Shown one piece after another: positions 1-9,116 of a DNA stretch of 64,000 bases (the stretch's first letter is position 1; every line of letters begins with the position of its first letter). The notes beneath the pieces were generated by a model. It saw only the letters and a list, made by a program, of their open reading frames with translations. It did not search any database and was not told the origin of the DNA. The translations under genes and the position numbers were made by a program. Source of the DNA: Methanobrevibacter sp. (lineage in GTDB: Archaea > Methanobacteriota > Methanobacteria > Methanobacteriales > Methanobacteriaceae); the NCBI RefSeq assembly GCF_017431965.1, contig NZ_JAFRKB010000039.1, positions 86,449-150,448 on the forward strand, read 5' to 3'.

Positions 1-1889
1 GTTTCAAGTGATGCTAAATGCATTCCATATAGGTTCATAATGCCGTATCTATTTAAATAATTGGAATTTGATGAAATCCAATTTTCCAATGTTGTTTTAG
101 ATACTTTCTCAGCAATTATGCTGTATGCTTGAAGCACTTCAAAGCCGAATCCCCTTCTGTATTTCTCACCAAGACCATAGCTTATTGTCTCTCTTTTTTC
201 AAGCTCTTCCTTTCCATTGATGATGAATTTTGTTGTTATTTCCTCTTTAGAACAGTAACCTACAATACTATTTCCAAAATAGGAATATGTCACAGCTTTG
301 CCTGTATTCGTGAATATGACTGGATCGGATACATGATTTGTAATTTCATAGTAGGCAAAATCGGTATTTACTCTGTTATAGAGTTTGGCTAAACTATATT
401 TTACACCTGTTTCGTCAAAATATTGTGTTTGAATTGAAACTTTACATACGATTTTATCGTTTTGAGTGTATGTCAAAATTTCACTATTTTCCAAACCTTT
501 ATCAGCATAAAATCCGAATAATTCTATGGAATCATTAGTTTTGCTTCTATATTCAATTTTGGTATAGTTGTAAAACCTTGTAATCATTATTCCATCTTCA
601 ACTAAGTTTTCCTTATTTGAACAACACAGTACGGCACCTCCGTTGAATGGTACTAAATAATTTTTTTGCCCCATTATAACAGCATCTCCATTGCCTGTTT
701 TCCCGGTTGCAAACTGGTATGTTTTAGAGCCTACCTGCACGGTAAAAATTTCTATTTTTGGCATTTTTACTGTTCCGTTAATGCCAACTTTAAGGGAGTA
801 CTCCTCATTTGGAAATACTTGGGGGAGTGTTACATTAACATAGTTTGGAATAATCGTCATATGTTTAAAGGGAGATGGAGTTAATTTATTTACAATAATT
901 CTGTTATTCGCTTTTAGATTATTGTATTCTGTTGTTATTGTGTATTCTCCAGCATCTAAATTAATAGGTAAAGTAGTTTTACCGTTTTCATCCAATTTTT
1001 TAATGTAAGTTGCTCCATTGACTTTTAAAGTTACATTTTTATTGGAATCTGCTTTTTCACAATAGTTAAGTATTTTTACTTCAAATTCACCAATTTCCCC
1101 ATATTTCATTGTTAGATCTTCCGTTTTAATGGGAGATATGATATGCATTATCCTGGTGAGGGATTCGCCGGTTTTTGAATTTACGGAGGTTATGAGATAT
1201 TTTCCAGGGTTTAATTTAAAAGTTATCTTTGCAATTCCGATATTGTTCGTTTTTGCGATGTATGTCTTCTCATTTATTTTAAATTTAACGATGGAATTTT
1301 TGAGGGAATATCCATTTTCATCGTAAAATTTTACACAAAATGATGAAATACTCCTGTAATACTTTGTAAGACTATAACATTTGATTGTGCTTTTAATTTT
1401 CACTGTACTTTTTACGCTTTGCTTTTTGTACATGTCTGTTCCATAAAAAGTGCTGATGACAGTATAGGTTCCACTTTTTAAATTCAAATCAAGAGTTGCA
1501 ACCCCATTCCTATTTGTAATTGGATAATAGGAATGCCCGGCAATATTTATTTTAATTATTGCATTGCTGAGGGGTCTTTCATTTTTGCTTTTTAAACTGA
1601 CAATAAACTTATGTCCTTTATTGAAATACATTGTCACGTTTGGCGCTATTAAGATTACTTCCTTTTTATTTTCATTTGCAGAGCTAGTGTTTTCGCAGTA
1701 ACTTTGCTCTAGTTTATCATTTTCAAAATCAATTGTCTCTTCGTTACTTGCATTGTAGATGTTATCTTCATCTGAATTGCTTTTGGATATGGTTTTTGGT
1801 GTCTCATTTTCTAAATCTGCTGCGGATACGGCAGAAATTAAAAATAGAAATAAGAAAATGAAACACAGGGTGTTTATTTTCCGATTCAT
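1..1889 (-). CDS. Adhesin-like surface protein, 3' end beyond window
   Basis: Open frame of 629 codons running off the left edge, so the C-terminus is missing. The start ATG at 1889 begins a clear signal peptide (MNRKINTLCFIFLFLFLISA, cleavage near VSA-AD). After an acidic, Ser/Asn-rich stretch come several tandem Ig-like (Big/invasin-type) beta-sandwich repeats, each with a GKYLITS- or GEYTITT-like strand, to about residue 340. The rest (to residue 629) is a different region, with a Cys-Cys pair and few Ig features, which I could not assign. This matches the secreted adhesin-like proteins that are abundant in Methanobrevibacter and thought to mediate surface contacts. Start supported by an AAGGT-like site and a TATA box at 1935-1942. 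Surface location is inferred from the signal peptide. Confidence 0.8.
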   Translation of the reverse strand, partial: MNRKINTLCFIFLFLFLISAVSAADLENETPKTISKSNSDEDNIYNASNEETIDFENDKLEQSYCENTSSANENKKEVILIAPNVTMYFNKGHKFIVSLKSKNERPLSNAIIKINIAGHSYYPITNRNGVATLDLNLKSGTYTVISTFYGTDMYKKQSVKSTVKIKSTIKCYSLTKYYRSISSFCVKFYDENGYSLKNSIVKFKINEKTYIAKTNNIGIAKITFKLNPGKYLITSVNSKTGESLTRIMHIISPIKTEDLTMKYGEIGEFEVKILNYCEKADSNKNVTLKVNGATYIKKLDENGKTTLPINLDAGEYTITTEYNNLKANNRIIVNKLTPSPFKHMTIIPNYVNVTLPQVFPNEEYSLKVGINGTVKMPKIEIFTVQVGSKTYQFATGKTGNGDAVIMGQKNYLVPFNGGAVLCCSNKENLVEDGIMITRFYNYTKIEYRSKTNDSIELFGFYADKGLENSEILTYTQNDKIVCKVSIQTQYFDETGVKYSLAKLYNRVNTDFAYYEITNHVSDPVIFTNTGKAVTYSYFGNSIVGYCSKEEITTKFIINGKEELEKRETISYGLGEKYRRGFGFEVLQAYSIIAEKVSKTTLENWISSNSNYLNRYGIMNLYGMHLASLE

Positions 1890-1934
1890 AGTATCTACCT
1901 TATGTCAATTTTTAGTTAAAATCAACAATTGAAC

Positions 1935-1942
1935 TATATAAA
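1935..1942 (-). promoter_or_regulatory. TATA box of the adhesin-like gene
   Basis: Reads TTTATATA on the minus strand, about 46 nt upstream of the ATG at 1889, which predicts a 5' leader of about 20 nt carrying the ribosome site. Inferred from sequence only. Confidence 0.45.
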
Positions 1943-2016
1943 TCGGATTATATAAGCTTTGATTTTAAAATTAAATAGTAAATAATTAATATAATGGTTT
2001 TTTAAGCTCAATTATG

Positions 2017-2664
2017 CTAGTAAATGACCATTATGCACATATAAGTGAATTCGCTTTCAGCAATTTCCTTTAAAGTAGACTCAACAATTCTCTCATCAGG
2101 GTAACTCAACCTTTCACAGACAACAACTTTCCTTTCTTCCTCAACGCCATTGTCTAGTAAAAATTGAGCCATGTCCTTCACTTTTCTTGAAGGAAGGGCT
2201 ATTGTTGTTTTTCCATTGTTTATGACCGGCAGGATGTCTTCAATATTCTCCCTTCCGTGAAATGTCATCACGTTAGCGTTGTCCCATTGTATTTGGGTTC
2301 TTGCAGCAGCCAGCTGAAGTGAACTGATTCCCGGAATGACTTCAATGTTTTGTTTGTCAAATCCTTTCTCGGCAGATATTCTCAAAACAGTATTCAATAC
2401 TCCTGAAAATCCGGGGTCTCCTGTTGACAATATGGATACGGTATTTCCTTTAATTGCTAGTTCAACGCCTTCTTTGAGTTTATCCAATAACTCCTTGACA
2501 TTAAAGGCAATCTTGTTGTTGACATCATCGAACAGTTCTATAGCTCTTGTACTTCCAACAGTGTAATCGCTATTTTTAACGGTATCGATTGCCTTTTTTG
2601 TTAAAAATTCACTGGATCCGGGACCTATTCCAACAATATAAATTTTACCAGTCATTTTAATCAT
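2017..2664 (-). CDS. cbiE: Cobalt-precorrin-7 (C5)-methyltransferase
   Basis: 215 aa, normal length for the CbiE half of the CbiE/CbiT (CobL) pair, which methylates C5 of the corrin ring with SAM during anaerobic cobamide synthesis. It has the tetrapyrrole methylase N-terminal SAM loop (IYIVGIGPGSSEFLT), the STGDPGFSG motif and a GISSLQLAAA segment. Methanogens need cobamides for Mtr methyl transfer. The first ATG (2664) overlaps the end of the HxlR gene by 8 nt; a second in-frame ATG at 2655 (MTGKIYIVG) is an equally good start. No cbiT lies next to it, and its coupling to a regulator gene is unusual. Confidence 0.9.
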   Translation of the reverse strand: MIKMTGKIYIVGIGPGSSEFLTKKAIDTVKNSDYTVGSTRAIELFDDVNNKIAFNVKELLDKLKEGVELAIKGNTVSILSTGDPGFSGVLNTVLRISAEKGFDKQNIEVIPGISSLQLAAARTQIQWDNANVMTFHGRENIEDILPVINNGKTTIALPSRKVKDMAQFLLDNGVEEERKVVVCERLSYPDERIVESTLKEIAESEFTYMCIMVIY

Positions 2665-3040
2665 TAATCTCTAATTTTTCTTTAAATGCATTTTTCAATT
2701 CGTCACGAGTCTCATCGGAATAGCTATTGTCATTTTTATCATGCAATGTAAACATTGCAAGTTCATAGACAATTCTATTCATTGATTTGCCGTAATCGGT
2801 TAAGTAATATTCAGTAGTAACTGGGGTGGTATTCAACACTTCTTTTCTAATTAAGCCATTTTCCTCTAATTCTTTTAAACAGTTGGATAATACTTTATTG
2901 CTTAATTTAGGTTTATCTTCTTTAAATTCTTTAAAATGTTTTTTACCGAAAAATAAATCTCTGATGATTTGTATGCTCCATTTTTTATTTATCAAATTCA
3001 ATGTTTTGTCGACGGGGCATGCAATATTTTTACTTTCCAT
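2657..3040 (-). CDS. HxlR-family winged-helix transcriptional regulator
   Basis: 127 aa. Typical HxlR fold: CPVDKTLNLINKKWSIQII near the N-terminus, then a winged helix with LSNCLKELEENGLI and the YYLTDYGKS wing. The Cys at residue 8, just before PVDKTL, is the position that senses electrophiles or oxidants in YodB/HypR-type members; this is the only basis for suggesting redox sensing here. No ribosome site precedes the ATG, so the transcript may be leaderless. It is divergent from the macrodomain/sirtuin pair, with a perfect inverted repeat in the shared intergenic region (3078-3093), and overlaps cbiE downstream by 8 nt. It probably regulates itself and the divergent pair. Confidence 0.88.
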   Translation of the reverse strand: MESKNIACPVDKTLNLINKKWSIQIIRDLFFGKKHFKEFKEDKPKLSNKVLSNCLKELEENGLIRKEVLNTTPVTTEYYLTDYGKSMNRIVYELAMFTLHDKNDNSYSDETRDELKNAFKEKLEIND

Positions 3041-3077
3041 ATTTAATAATTTGCTTAATTGTTATATATGTTTTTTA

Positions 3078-3093
3078 GTTACTTTCAAGTAAC
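3078..3093. promoter_or_regulatory. Candidate HxlR operator, GTTACTT-TC-AAGTAAC
   Basis: Perfect 7-bp inverted repeat with a 2-nt spacer, between divergently transcribed hxlR (start 3040) and the macrodomain gene. A further half site GTTAC lies at 3108-3112. TACT/AGTA inverted repeats are typical of HxlR/YodB-type sites. Binding is inferred. Confidence 0.5.
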
Positions 3094-3170
3094 AAAGTTC
3101 CCTTTTAGTTACAAAAATCATTTAAATATCTAAATTCTATTAATAATTAAAGATATATGGGGGGATTAAA

Positions 3171-3956
3171 ATAAAAGCACAAGAACAATTGGATTTTTTG
3201 ATTGAGTATTTGATTGATGAACGTAATGAAAGAATAGATATTCCAAATAGTTTAAATGATAAAAAAACATTATTTAGATCCCTGATGAATGTCAGACCTC
3301 CAAGAGAGGTGTCAAATGAATTTTTACAGGTTCAAGATGAATTTTTAACCAATGAAACTTTAAACAAAAAATTAACTTCAGTCGATGAAATTTATGAAGT
3401 AAAAGGAAAATTAGCTCTGTGGCAGGGTGATATTGTTACATTGAAAGTCGATGCTATTGTAAATGCAGCCAATTCAAAATTGCTTGGCTGTTTTATTCCA
3501 ATGCATAATTGCATTGACAATATCATTCACTCTTCAGCAGGTATTCAGCTAAGGGAGGAATGCAATAAGATAATGCAAACTCAGGGAAGGGATGAGGAAG
3601 TTGGAAAGGCAAAAATTACAAGTGCCTATAATTTGCCTTCCAAGTATGTAATCCATACTGTGGGTCCATCAATCCCTCAGGGGTTTGAACCTTCAGGGGA
3701 GGATTGTGAAAAACTAGCGGGGTGTTATAGGTCTTGTTTGGAAATTGCTGATGCCAATGAACTTAAATCCATAGCATTTTGCAGTATTTCCACTGGTGTT
3801 TTTAATTTTCCTCAAGATATTGCCGCTAAAATCGCAATTAAAACGGTTGAAGAATATTTAAATGAAAATGAGACCACATTAGAAAAGGTTATTTTCGATG
3901 TATTTTCAGACAGAAGCTATTTGATTTATAAAGATTTATTATTTGGTGATATGTAA
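3171..3956 (+). CDS. Zinc-containing macrodomain protein-ADP-ribose hydrolase
   Basis: 261 aa from the proposed ATA start at 3171 (255 aa from TTG 3189). The macrodomain occupies about residues 78-250: [20 protein letters not shown], then the zinc-macro signature [19 protein letters not shown], whose Cys/His/Cys bind zinc in SAV0325-type enzymes, and ISTGVFNFP. These enzymes remove mono-ADP-ribose from proteins and work opposite class M sirtuins; the next gene is one and overlaps by 1 nt (TAATG). Start choice: the run of six G at 3159-3164 lies 6 nt before ATA 3171, the usual spacing in this window, but 24 nt before TTG 3189. That implies an AUA start; TTG remains possible. Confidence 0.88.
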   Translation: MKAQEQLDFLIEYLIDERNERIDIPNSLNDKKTLFRSLMNVRPPREVSNEFLQVQDEFLTNETLNKKLTSVDEIYEVKGKLALWQGDIVTLKVDAIVNAANSKLLGCFIPMHNCIDNIIHSSAGIQLREECNKIMQTQGRDEEVGKAKITSAYNLPSKYVIHTVGPSIPQGFEPSGEDCEKLAGCYRSCLEIADANELKSIAFCSISTGVFNFPQDIAAKIAIKTVEEYLNENETTLEKVIFDVFSDRSYLIYKDLLFGDM

Positions 3957-4807
3957 TGGATAAGTTTGTTTTAAGATTAGATAAGGCTATCAATGAAATC
4001 AGGGATGCTGATTATATACTTATTGGGGCAGGAGCAGGTTTTTCCGCTGCGGCGGGAATTGAATATTCTGGTAAACGTTTCGATGATAACTTTCAGGATT
4101 TCATTAAGAAATATGGTGTTAAAGACATGTATTCTGCAACATTTTATCCATATGAAACCCAAGAGGAAAAATGGGCTCATTGGGCACGCCATGTTTATGT
4201 TAATAGGTATTCTGTTGGAAAAACAAAGTTATATGGGCAGTTGCTTGATTTAGTTAAAGATAAGGACTATTTTGTCTTGACAACCAATGTCGAGCATCAA
4301 TTCTGGATAAACGGCTTTGAAGATGAAAGAATTTTTGCAACTCAGGGGGATTATGGCATGATGCAGTGTGCAAAAGCCTGTCATGATAAATTGTATTCCA
4401 ATGAGGAATTGGTTTTTAAAGCTATTGAAAGCACTGATGATTGCAAAATTCCAAGTGAATTAGTTCCTGTATGTCCAGTTTGTGGGGGCAATATGGAAAT
4501 AAATGTCAGAAAGGATAATTTCTTTGTTGAAAATGAAAAATGGCATGAAATGGCTGAAAACTACTCCCGATTTTTAGGTAAAATCAATGAAGAGGATAAG
4601 CTGGTGCTTTTGGAATTGGGGGTTGGCTTTAACACTCCAGTAATTATCAGGTATCCGTTTGAGCAAATGACTTATAATAATCCTAATGTAAGTTTGATTA
4701 GATTAAACAGGAGTCATTCACAAGCAATTCCAGAAAATAAGGATAAGACAATTAGTTTTGATGAGGATTTATCTGAGATATTTGATTACTGGTGCGGGAG
4801 AATTTAA
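3956..4807 (+). CDS. Class M sirtuin (SirTM), probable protein mono-ADP-ribosyltransferase
   Basis: 283 aa. Sirtuin Rossmann start with LIGAGAGFSAAAGI, then LTTNVEHQF in place of the usual TQNxDxLH, and ATQGDYGMMQC, where Gln replaces the catalytic His of deacetylating sirtuins. Both changes mark SirTM, which ADP-ribosylates rather than deacylates. A zinc ribbon is formed by QCAKAC and PVCPVCGG. In Firmicutes, SirTM modifies lipoylated GcvH-L and the paired macrodomain reverses it; here the pair is translationally coupled (TAATG), but gcvH-L and lplA are absent, so the substrate is unknown. Its 3' end overlaps the convergent gene by 4 bp (4804-4807). Confidence 0.85.
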   Translation: MDKFVLRLDKAINEIRDADYILIGAGAGFSAAAGIEYSGKRFDDNFQDFIKKYGVKDMYSATFYPYETQEEKWAHWARHVYVNRYSVGKTKLYGQLLDLVKDKDYFVLTTNVEHQFWINGFEDERIFATQGDYGMMQCAKACHDKLYSNEELVFKAIESTDDCKIPSELVPVCPVCGGNMEINVRKDNFFVENEKWHEMAENYSRFLGKINEEDKLVLLELGVGFNTPVIIRYPFEQMTYNNPNVSLIRLNRSHSQAIPENKDKTISFDEDLSEIFDYWCGRI

Positions 4808-6924
4808 GTATTTTTTAAATTCTCTATTTCGCTTTTCAAGAATCTATATATTGATTCAGCACCAATCAATTCACCGGGGTCGTTCCATTCGGACGGATAG
4901 ACAATAAACGGTTTTGTCTGATTTCCTCCAAGGCCTCCGTGACTTCCTATCAGCTCTTCAAATGCACAAACTTCGTCGGTTTTTGAGTCATAAAAGCTGT
5001 TTACCAGTATGTCTGGCATGTTGTCAAAGGTATTTTGTCTTTTAAGGTGTCTTGAAGCATTTTTACCAAAACCTTCAAGAGGATCTTCACCAACAATCTT
5101 TTCATTGTCAATATAGTTAATTCCATTCTGCCCTATTGCCATTGCACCATTGTTTATGGAATTTACCATTATGAATCCGATTCCTGTATGTTTGACAAGA
5201 CCCGGAATCAAATCTGGGAATAACATTACAATTTCTTCATAAGTCAATCGCTGTTTCCATTGCGTTAAATAGATTAATCCTAAATTACCGGAACCTAAAA
5301 CAATCAATTCGGAATTTTCTGCTTTTTTAGTGCTCTGTTCGTGACTTTCATAGCCTCTGATGTAGTCTAAGCTGTTTGAGTATTTCTCTCTCAGATTCAA
5401 ATACTGTTCATTTTCAAATATTATTTCAGGTTTTCTATTGTCAATTCCTTCTTTAATGTTTTGAATTGTTTCGACTTCATCAAAAACATCACGTATGTTT
5501 CCAACTCTTTCTTTAAAATTTCTTATCTGTTTATTTTCAGGAATAACTGCATCTCTAAAGTGATCGATATTGTATTTTTTCTCAAACACTTTCAAGTCAT
5601 CTGGAAGCAATCTTCTTACATAATCGCCAAGTGTAATTCCATATCTTTGTTTAAATGTCGCCCCTTTACTTTGCCCATGGTCAGATAAAACAACTAATTT
5701 ATAGTCTCTTTCACTCAGTTCAATGGCGGTTTTTAAACTTTGAAATTGCTGGTCAATCTGTTTTAGAACTCCCCATACGTCGTCATCCTCTACTCCGGAA
5801 TGGTGAGCTACTTCATCATAACCCATAAATGTTGAATATGCAGTGTCAATATCCCCAGTCAATATTTCTCCTGTTAAAATTTCGGTTGCTGCTTCTCTTA
5901 AAACGACATTAGCTCCGGCTCTTACGGCTGCATAAACAATTGTTCTTCTAAGTCTTGGCCGTATATTTTTTAAATTATGAACTAATTGTGATTTTAGCTC
6001 TAATAGGATATCCCATAAAAATAAAACAAATATTCTTTGGAAGTTATTGGCATCTAAAAATATGGTATGCAAGGTCTTATCATATATCTTCGCTAAACCT
6101 TCTAGTTTGGATGAAGTTAATGGGGAAATTTTACTGTCTCCTGAAAACATGTTCGCTATGCTGATTCCATCAACAAGCAATCCGTTTCCATTACTGATTC
6201 TTTCTTCAATTTTAGGAGCGTCACTTAATTTTCCGGAAACCAAAATTTGGTTGTTATTTTCCTTTTCAACCCATCTGTATGCAACAATATTCTTGTTGTT
6301 TCCATGCAGGATTCCCGCTTGGCTTGCACCGGTTTGTGAGGATAAATCAGTTTCCCATTCCTTGAGTGTGTGGGATTTTTCATCAAGCCATCCCTTTAAA
6401 TTTGGCATAAAACCTTTATCAATCGCTTTTTTTAATGTATTGATGGACAGGCCATCAATTTCAAGCATTATGACTCCAGGATATCTTTTTTTATACCGTG
6501 TTTTTCTTTTTTCAGCATATTTCAAAATGTTTTTAAGGTAACTGTCGAAATAACTGGTGTTCGTAAGGTTAGTAATAAATACTGTAAATATTGCCATAAC
6601 TATCGGGACCTGGAAAGCCCCATATATTCCAACATGAACTCCGGGGATGGCATAGGATGAAATATAAAATATCAGTGAATTAATTAAAATTGCTCCAATT
6701 CCAAATGTAAATATGATAATTTTCATAAAGAACTTTTGAAAAATTGGCCACAGCAGTGAATTTGCAATAGCAAGAGCTATTACAATGATTATGGCATTAT
6801 ACCAAGGGCCAACCGTAAAATCGGTGCTGATATAATCTACTCCATAAATGGCCAATAAATTTGCCATTATTAACAATGTAGTTGTTATTAATGTTTTGGA
6901 ATATGAAATAAATTTATTAATCAT
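4804..6924 (-). CDS. Membrane-anchored alkaline-phosphatase-superfamily phosphodiesterase
   Basis: 706 aa. Four predicted membrane helices in residues 10-125 resemble the small phage-holin-4-like domain, followed by a basic linker and a large alkaline-phosphatase-superfamily domain. Metal and catalytic motifs visible: VIMLEIDGLS (first metal Asp), SSQTGASQAGI (nucleophile Thr/Ser), MGYDEVAHHSG, VLSDHGQSKG and GSHGGLGGNQ near the C-terminus. The fold suits hydrolysis of phosphodiesters or nucleotide pyrophosphates; the substrate cannot be read. ATGA overlap with the metallophosphoesterase upstream suggests co-translation. Confidence 0.78.
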   Translation of the reverse strand: MINKFISYSKTLITTTLLIMANLLAIYGVDYISTDFTVGPWYNAIIIVIALAIANSLLWPIFQKFFMKIIIFTFGIGAILINSLIFYISSYAIPGVHVGIYGAFQVPIVMAIFTVFITNLTNTSYFDSYLKNILKYAEKRKTRYKKRYPGVIMLEIDGLSINTLKKAIDKGFMPNLKGWLDEKSHTLKEWETDLSSQTGASQAGILHGNNKNIVAYRWVEKENNNQILVSGKLSDAPKIEERISNGNGLLVDGISIANMFSGDSKISPLTSSKLEGLAKIYDKTLHTIFLDANNFQRIFVLFLWDILLELKSQLVHNLKNIRPRLRRTIVYAAVRAGANVVLREAATEILTGEILTGDIDTAYSTFMGYDEVAHHSGVEDDDVWGVLKQIDQQFQSLKTAIELSERDYKLVVLSDHGQSKGATFKQRYGITLGDYVRRLLPDDLKVFEKKYNIDHFRDAVIPENKQIRNFKERVGNIRDVFDEVETIQNIKEGIDNRKPEIIFENEQYLNLREKYSNSLDYIRGYESHEQSTKKAENSELIVLGSGNLGLIYLTQWKQRLTYEEIVMLFPDLIPGLVKHTGIGFIMVNSINNGAMAIGQNGINYIDNEKIVGEDPLEGFGKNASRHLKRQNTFDNMPDILVNSFYDSKTDEVCAFEELIGSHGGLGGNQTKPFIVYPSEWNDPGELIGAESIYRFLKSEIENLKNT

Positions 6925-7790
6925 TCTATCGGTATTTTTCTTTTGTTTTTATTTTTTAAAGTTATTATTGTAATTTCAGGTTTGCAGTTAATTCGTATTC
7001 TAAATGAGTTTGTTCCAAGACCTTTGCTTGTATACTGAAGCATATTTCCAACTTTATAAAGTCCTACTGGATATTTTGTTGAATTTGGCCCTCTAAATGG
7101 GGTTGTCTCAAATTTGGGAATTATAAACTGCCCTCCATGAGAGTGTCCCGATATCTGCAAGTCAAATCTTTTGGTTTGGGATGATTCTTTTGCAAAATCC
7201 GGCTCATGGGCAAGCAAAATGCTCGGAATGTTTTTAGGAAGTTTTTCCAATACTTTATCCATATTATCCGCACAAACTGTGCAACTGTCAATGCCTGCCA
7301 AATTCAAGAATTCTCCATCTTTTTCAAGGGTATAAACGTCATTACTTAAATCAGTAATGTTTGAGCCTTTAAAGATTTTTCTAATTTTTTCCGGATTCAT
7401 CCAATGGTCATGATTTCCCAAAACGCCAAATTTCCCGTCTTTAGCTTTTAATTTTTTAAATGACTTTTTTAGAGATTCTTCATATTCATCCATAACATAT
7501 GAGAAATAGTCTCCGGTTAGGGTAGCCAAATCATAATTCAACGTATTGACATAATCCACAAGGTCATCTAAATATTCAGGATTTATCCATTGGCCCAAAT
7601 GTATGTCAGTTAGGTTTAAAATCCGGTAATTGTGAAAATTCCAACCCAAGTTGTCTATTTCAATATCGATTTCTACTAAATCAATATCATCTTCACTAAA
7701 CTTTTTTTCAGGTAGGGAATTTGTCATTGCATCCTGTATTCCCTGGCGAATTTTCATTGCCTGTGGACGGTCAATATCTTCATCTTTCAT
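6921..7790 (-). CDS. Calcineurin-like metallophosphoesterase (YaeI-type)
   Basis: 289 aa. Complete set of dimetal motifs: LTDIHLG, LTGDYFSY, VLGNHDHW, LLAHEP and ISGHSHGGQ, the last being the typical YaeI/YkuE signature. No signal peptide or helix is apparent at the N-terminus, which is about 55 residues longer than the core. Family members hydrolyse lipid-linked or nucleotide phosphates (YaeI acts on UDP-diacylglucosamine); the archaeal substrate is unknown. It is the first gene of a two-gene unit with the membrane phosphodiesterase, joined by ATGA, suggesting both act in one envelope-related phosphate pathway (inference). Confidence 0.85.
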   Translation of the reverse strand: MKDEDIDRPQAMKIRQGIQDAMTNSLPEKKFSEDDIDLVEIDIEIDNLGWNFHNYRILNLTDIHLGQWINPEYLDDLVDYVNTLNYDLATLTGDYFSYVMDEYEESLKKSFKKLKAKDGKFGVLGNHDHWMNPEKIRKIFKGSNITDLSNDVYTLEKDGEFLNLAGIDSCTVCADNMDKVLEKLPKNIPSILLAHEPDFAKESSQTKRFDLQISGHSHGGQFIIPKFETTPFRGPNSTKYPVGLYKVGNMLQYTSKGLGTNSFRIRINCKPEITIITLKNKNKRKIPIE

Positions 7791-7871
7791 GTAATTTATT
7801 ATATGCTTTCTGAAACTATTTATATTTTAAAAGGCAAATATTAAGTTGTTATTAATTTTAATGTGATTATT

Positions 7872-9062
7872 ATGCTTCAAATTGCAGTTTGTGGAAAACC
7901 AAATGTTGGAAAATCCTCATTTTTCAATTCAGCAACCGCTTCTAGTGTTGAAATGGCTAATTATCCATTTACAACAATTGATGCCAATAAGGCAGTTGCT
8001 CATGTAATTAAGGATTGTCCATGTAAAGAATTAGGTGTTACCTGCAATCCTCACAATTCAATCTGTATAGATGGAAAAAGATTGCTTCCAATCGAATTGA
8101 TTGATGTGGCGGGGTTAGTTCCTGGCGCTCATGAAGGAAAAGGATTAGGTAATAAGTTTTTAGATGATTTAATGCAGGCTAAAGTATTTATTAATGTTAT
8201 TGATGCTTCAGGTTCTACTGATTTGGAAGGAAACCCAGTCGATCCTGGAAGCCATGATCCTCTTGATGATTTAGAGTTTTTAGAAAATGAGATTGTCATG
8301 TGGATGTATGGAATATTATCAAAAAATTGGGTTAGGCTTGTAAGAAAAATTGGTGCTGAACATTTGGATGTCGCTAAAGTATTGTTTGACCAATTGTCCG
8401 GTACCGGAATAGCTATTGAAGATATTATCGAAGCGAAAAGAACTGTTGATCCTGATTTTAATAAGTGGGAAGAAGAGGATTTGATTGAGCTTACAAGAAA
8501 TATCCTCCATATTGCAAAACCGATGATGATTATTGCAAACAAGGCAGATTTGCCAACTTCTCAAGCAAATATCGAAAGAATCAAGGAAAAATATCCAAAT
8601 GTAATTCCGACATCCGCCGAGTCTGAAATTGCCCTTGTAAGAGCTAATGAAGCAGGGTTGATTAGTTATGTTTCCGGTGATGACCACTTTGAGATTCTTG
8701 AAAAGGATAAGCTGAATGCAAATCAGATAAAGGCTCTTGAGTATATTCAAACTAATATTTTGGATGTTTATGGAAGTACTGGAATTCAGGATGCCCTAAA
8801 TTATGGCATTTTTGAGCTATTGGACCATATAGTTGTCTATCCGGTTCAGGACGAACATAAATACACAGATCAAAAAGGTAATGTCTTGCCAGACGGATTC
8901 TTGGTTCCAAGAGGAACAACTCCACGTGAATTGGCTTATATTGTTCACACAGACATTGGTGATAAGTTCATGCATGCAGTTGATGCAAGAAAAAACATGC
9001 GTGTGGCCAGTGACTATGAGCTGCAGGATGGCGACATTATCAGTATTGTTACAAGAGGATAA
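7872..9062 (+). CDS. YchF/Obg-family redox-regulated NTPase
   Basis: 396 aa from ATG 7872, which has a GTGATT site 6 nt upstream; GTG 7863 would place the ribosome site inside the gene. G1 is [10 protein letters not shown]3 DVAGL, and NKAD serves as G4. A Cys-containing insertion ([17 protein letters not shown]) and the helical domain follow, and the C-terminal TGS domain includes [12 protein letters not shown] and [11 protein letters not shown]. This is the archaeal YchF subfamily, which binds ATP or GTP and associates with ribosomes. It is monocistronic with a poly-T tract just after the stop. Confidence 0.9.
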   Translation: MLQIAVCGKPNVGKSSFFNSATASSVEMANYPFTTIDANKAVAHVIKDCPCKELGVTCNPHNSICIDGKRLLPIELIDVAGLVPGAHEGKGLGNKFLDDLMQAKVFINVIDASGSTDLEGNPVDPGSHDPLDDLEFLENEIVMWMYGILSKNWVRLVRKIGAEHLDVAKVLFDQLSGTGIAIEDIIEAKRTVDPDFNKWEEEDLIELTRNILHIAKPMMIIANKADLPTSQANIERIKEKYPNVIPTSAESEIALVRANEAGLISYVSGDDHFEILEKDKLNANQIKALEYIQTNILDVYGSTGIQDALNYGIFELLDHIVVYPVQDEHKYTDQKGNVLPDGFLVPRGTTPRELAYIVHTDIGDKFMHAVDARKNMRVASDYELQDGDIISIVTRG

Positions 9063-9116
9063 TTCCTCTACTTTTTTTATTTTTAAATAACCTTAAAATT
9101 TAAAGTATTATAACTG

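Noticed and set aside
6047..6541. 164-codon plus-strand frame opposite the phosphodiesterase
   Set aside because: Antisense shadow: no ribosome site, no recognisable protein, and the minus-strand gene carries intact catalytic motifs.
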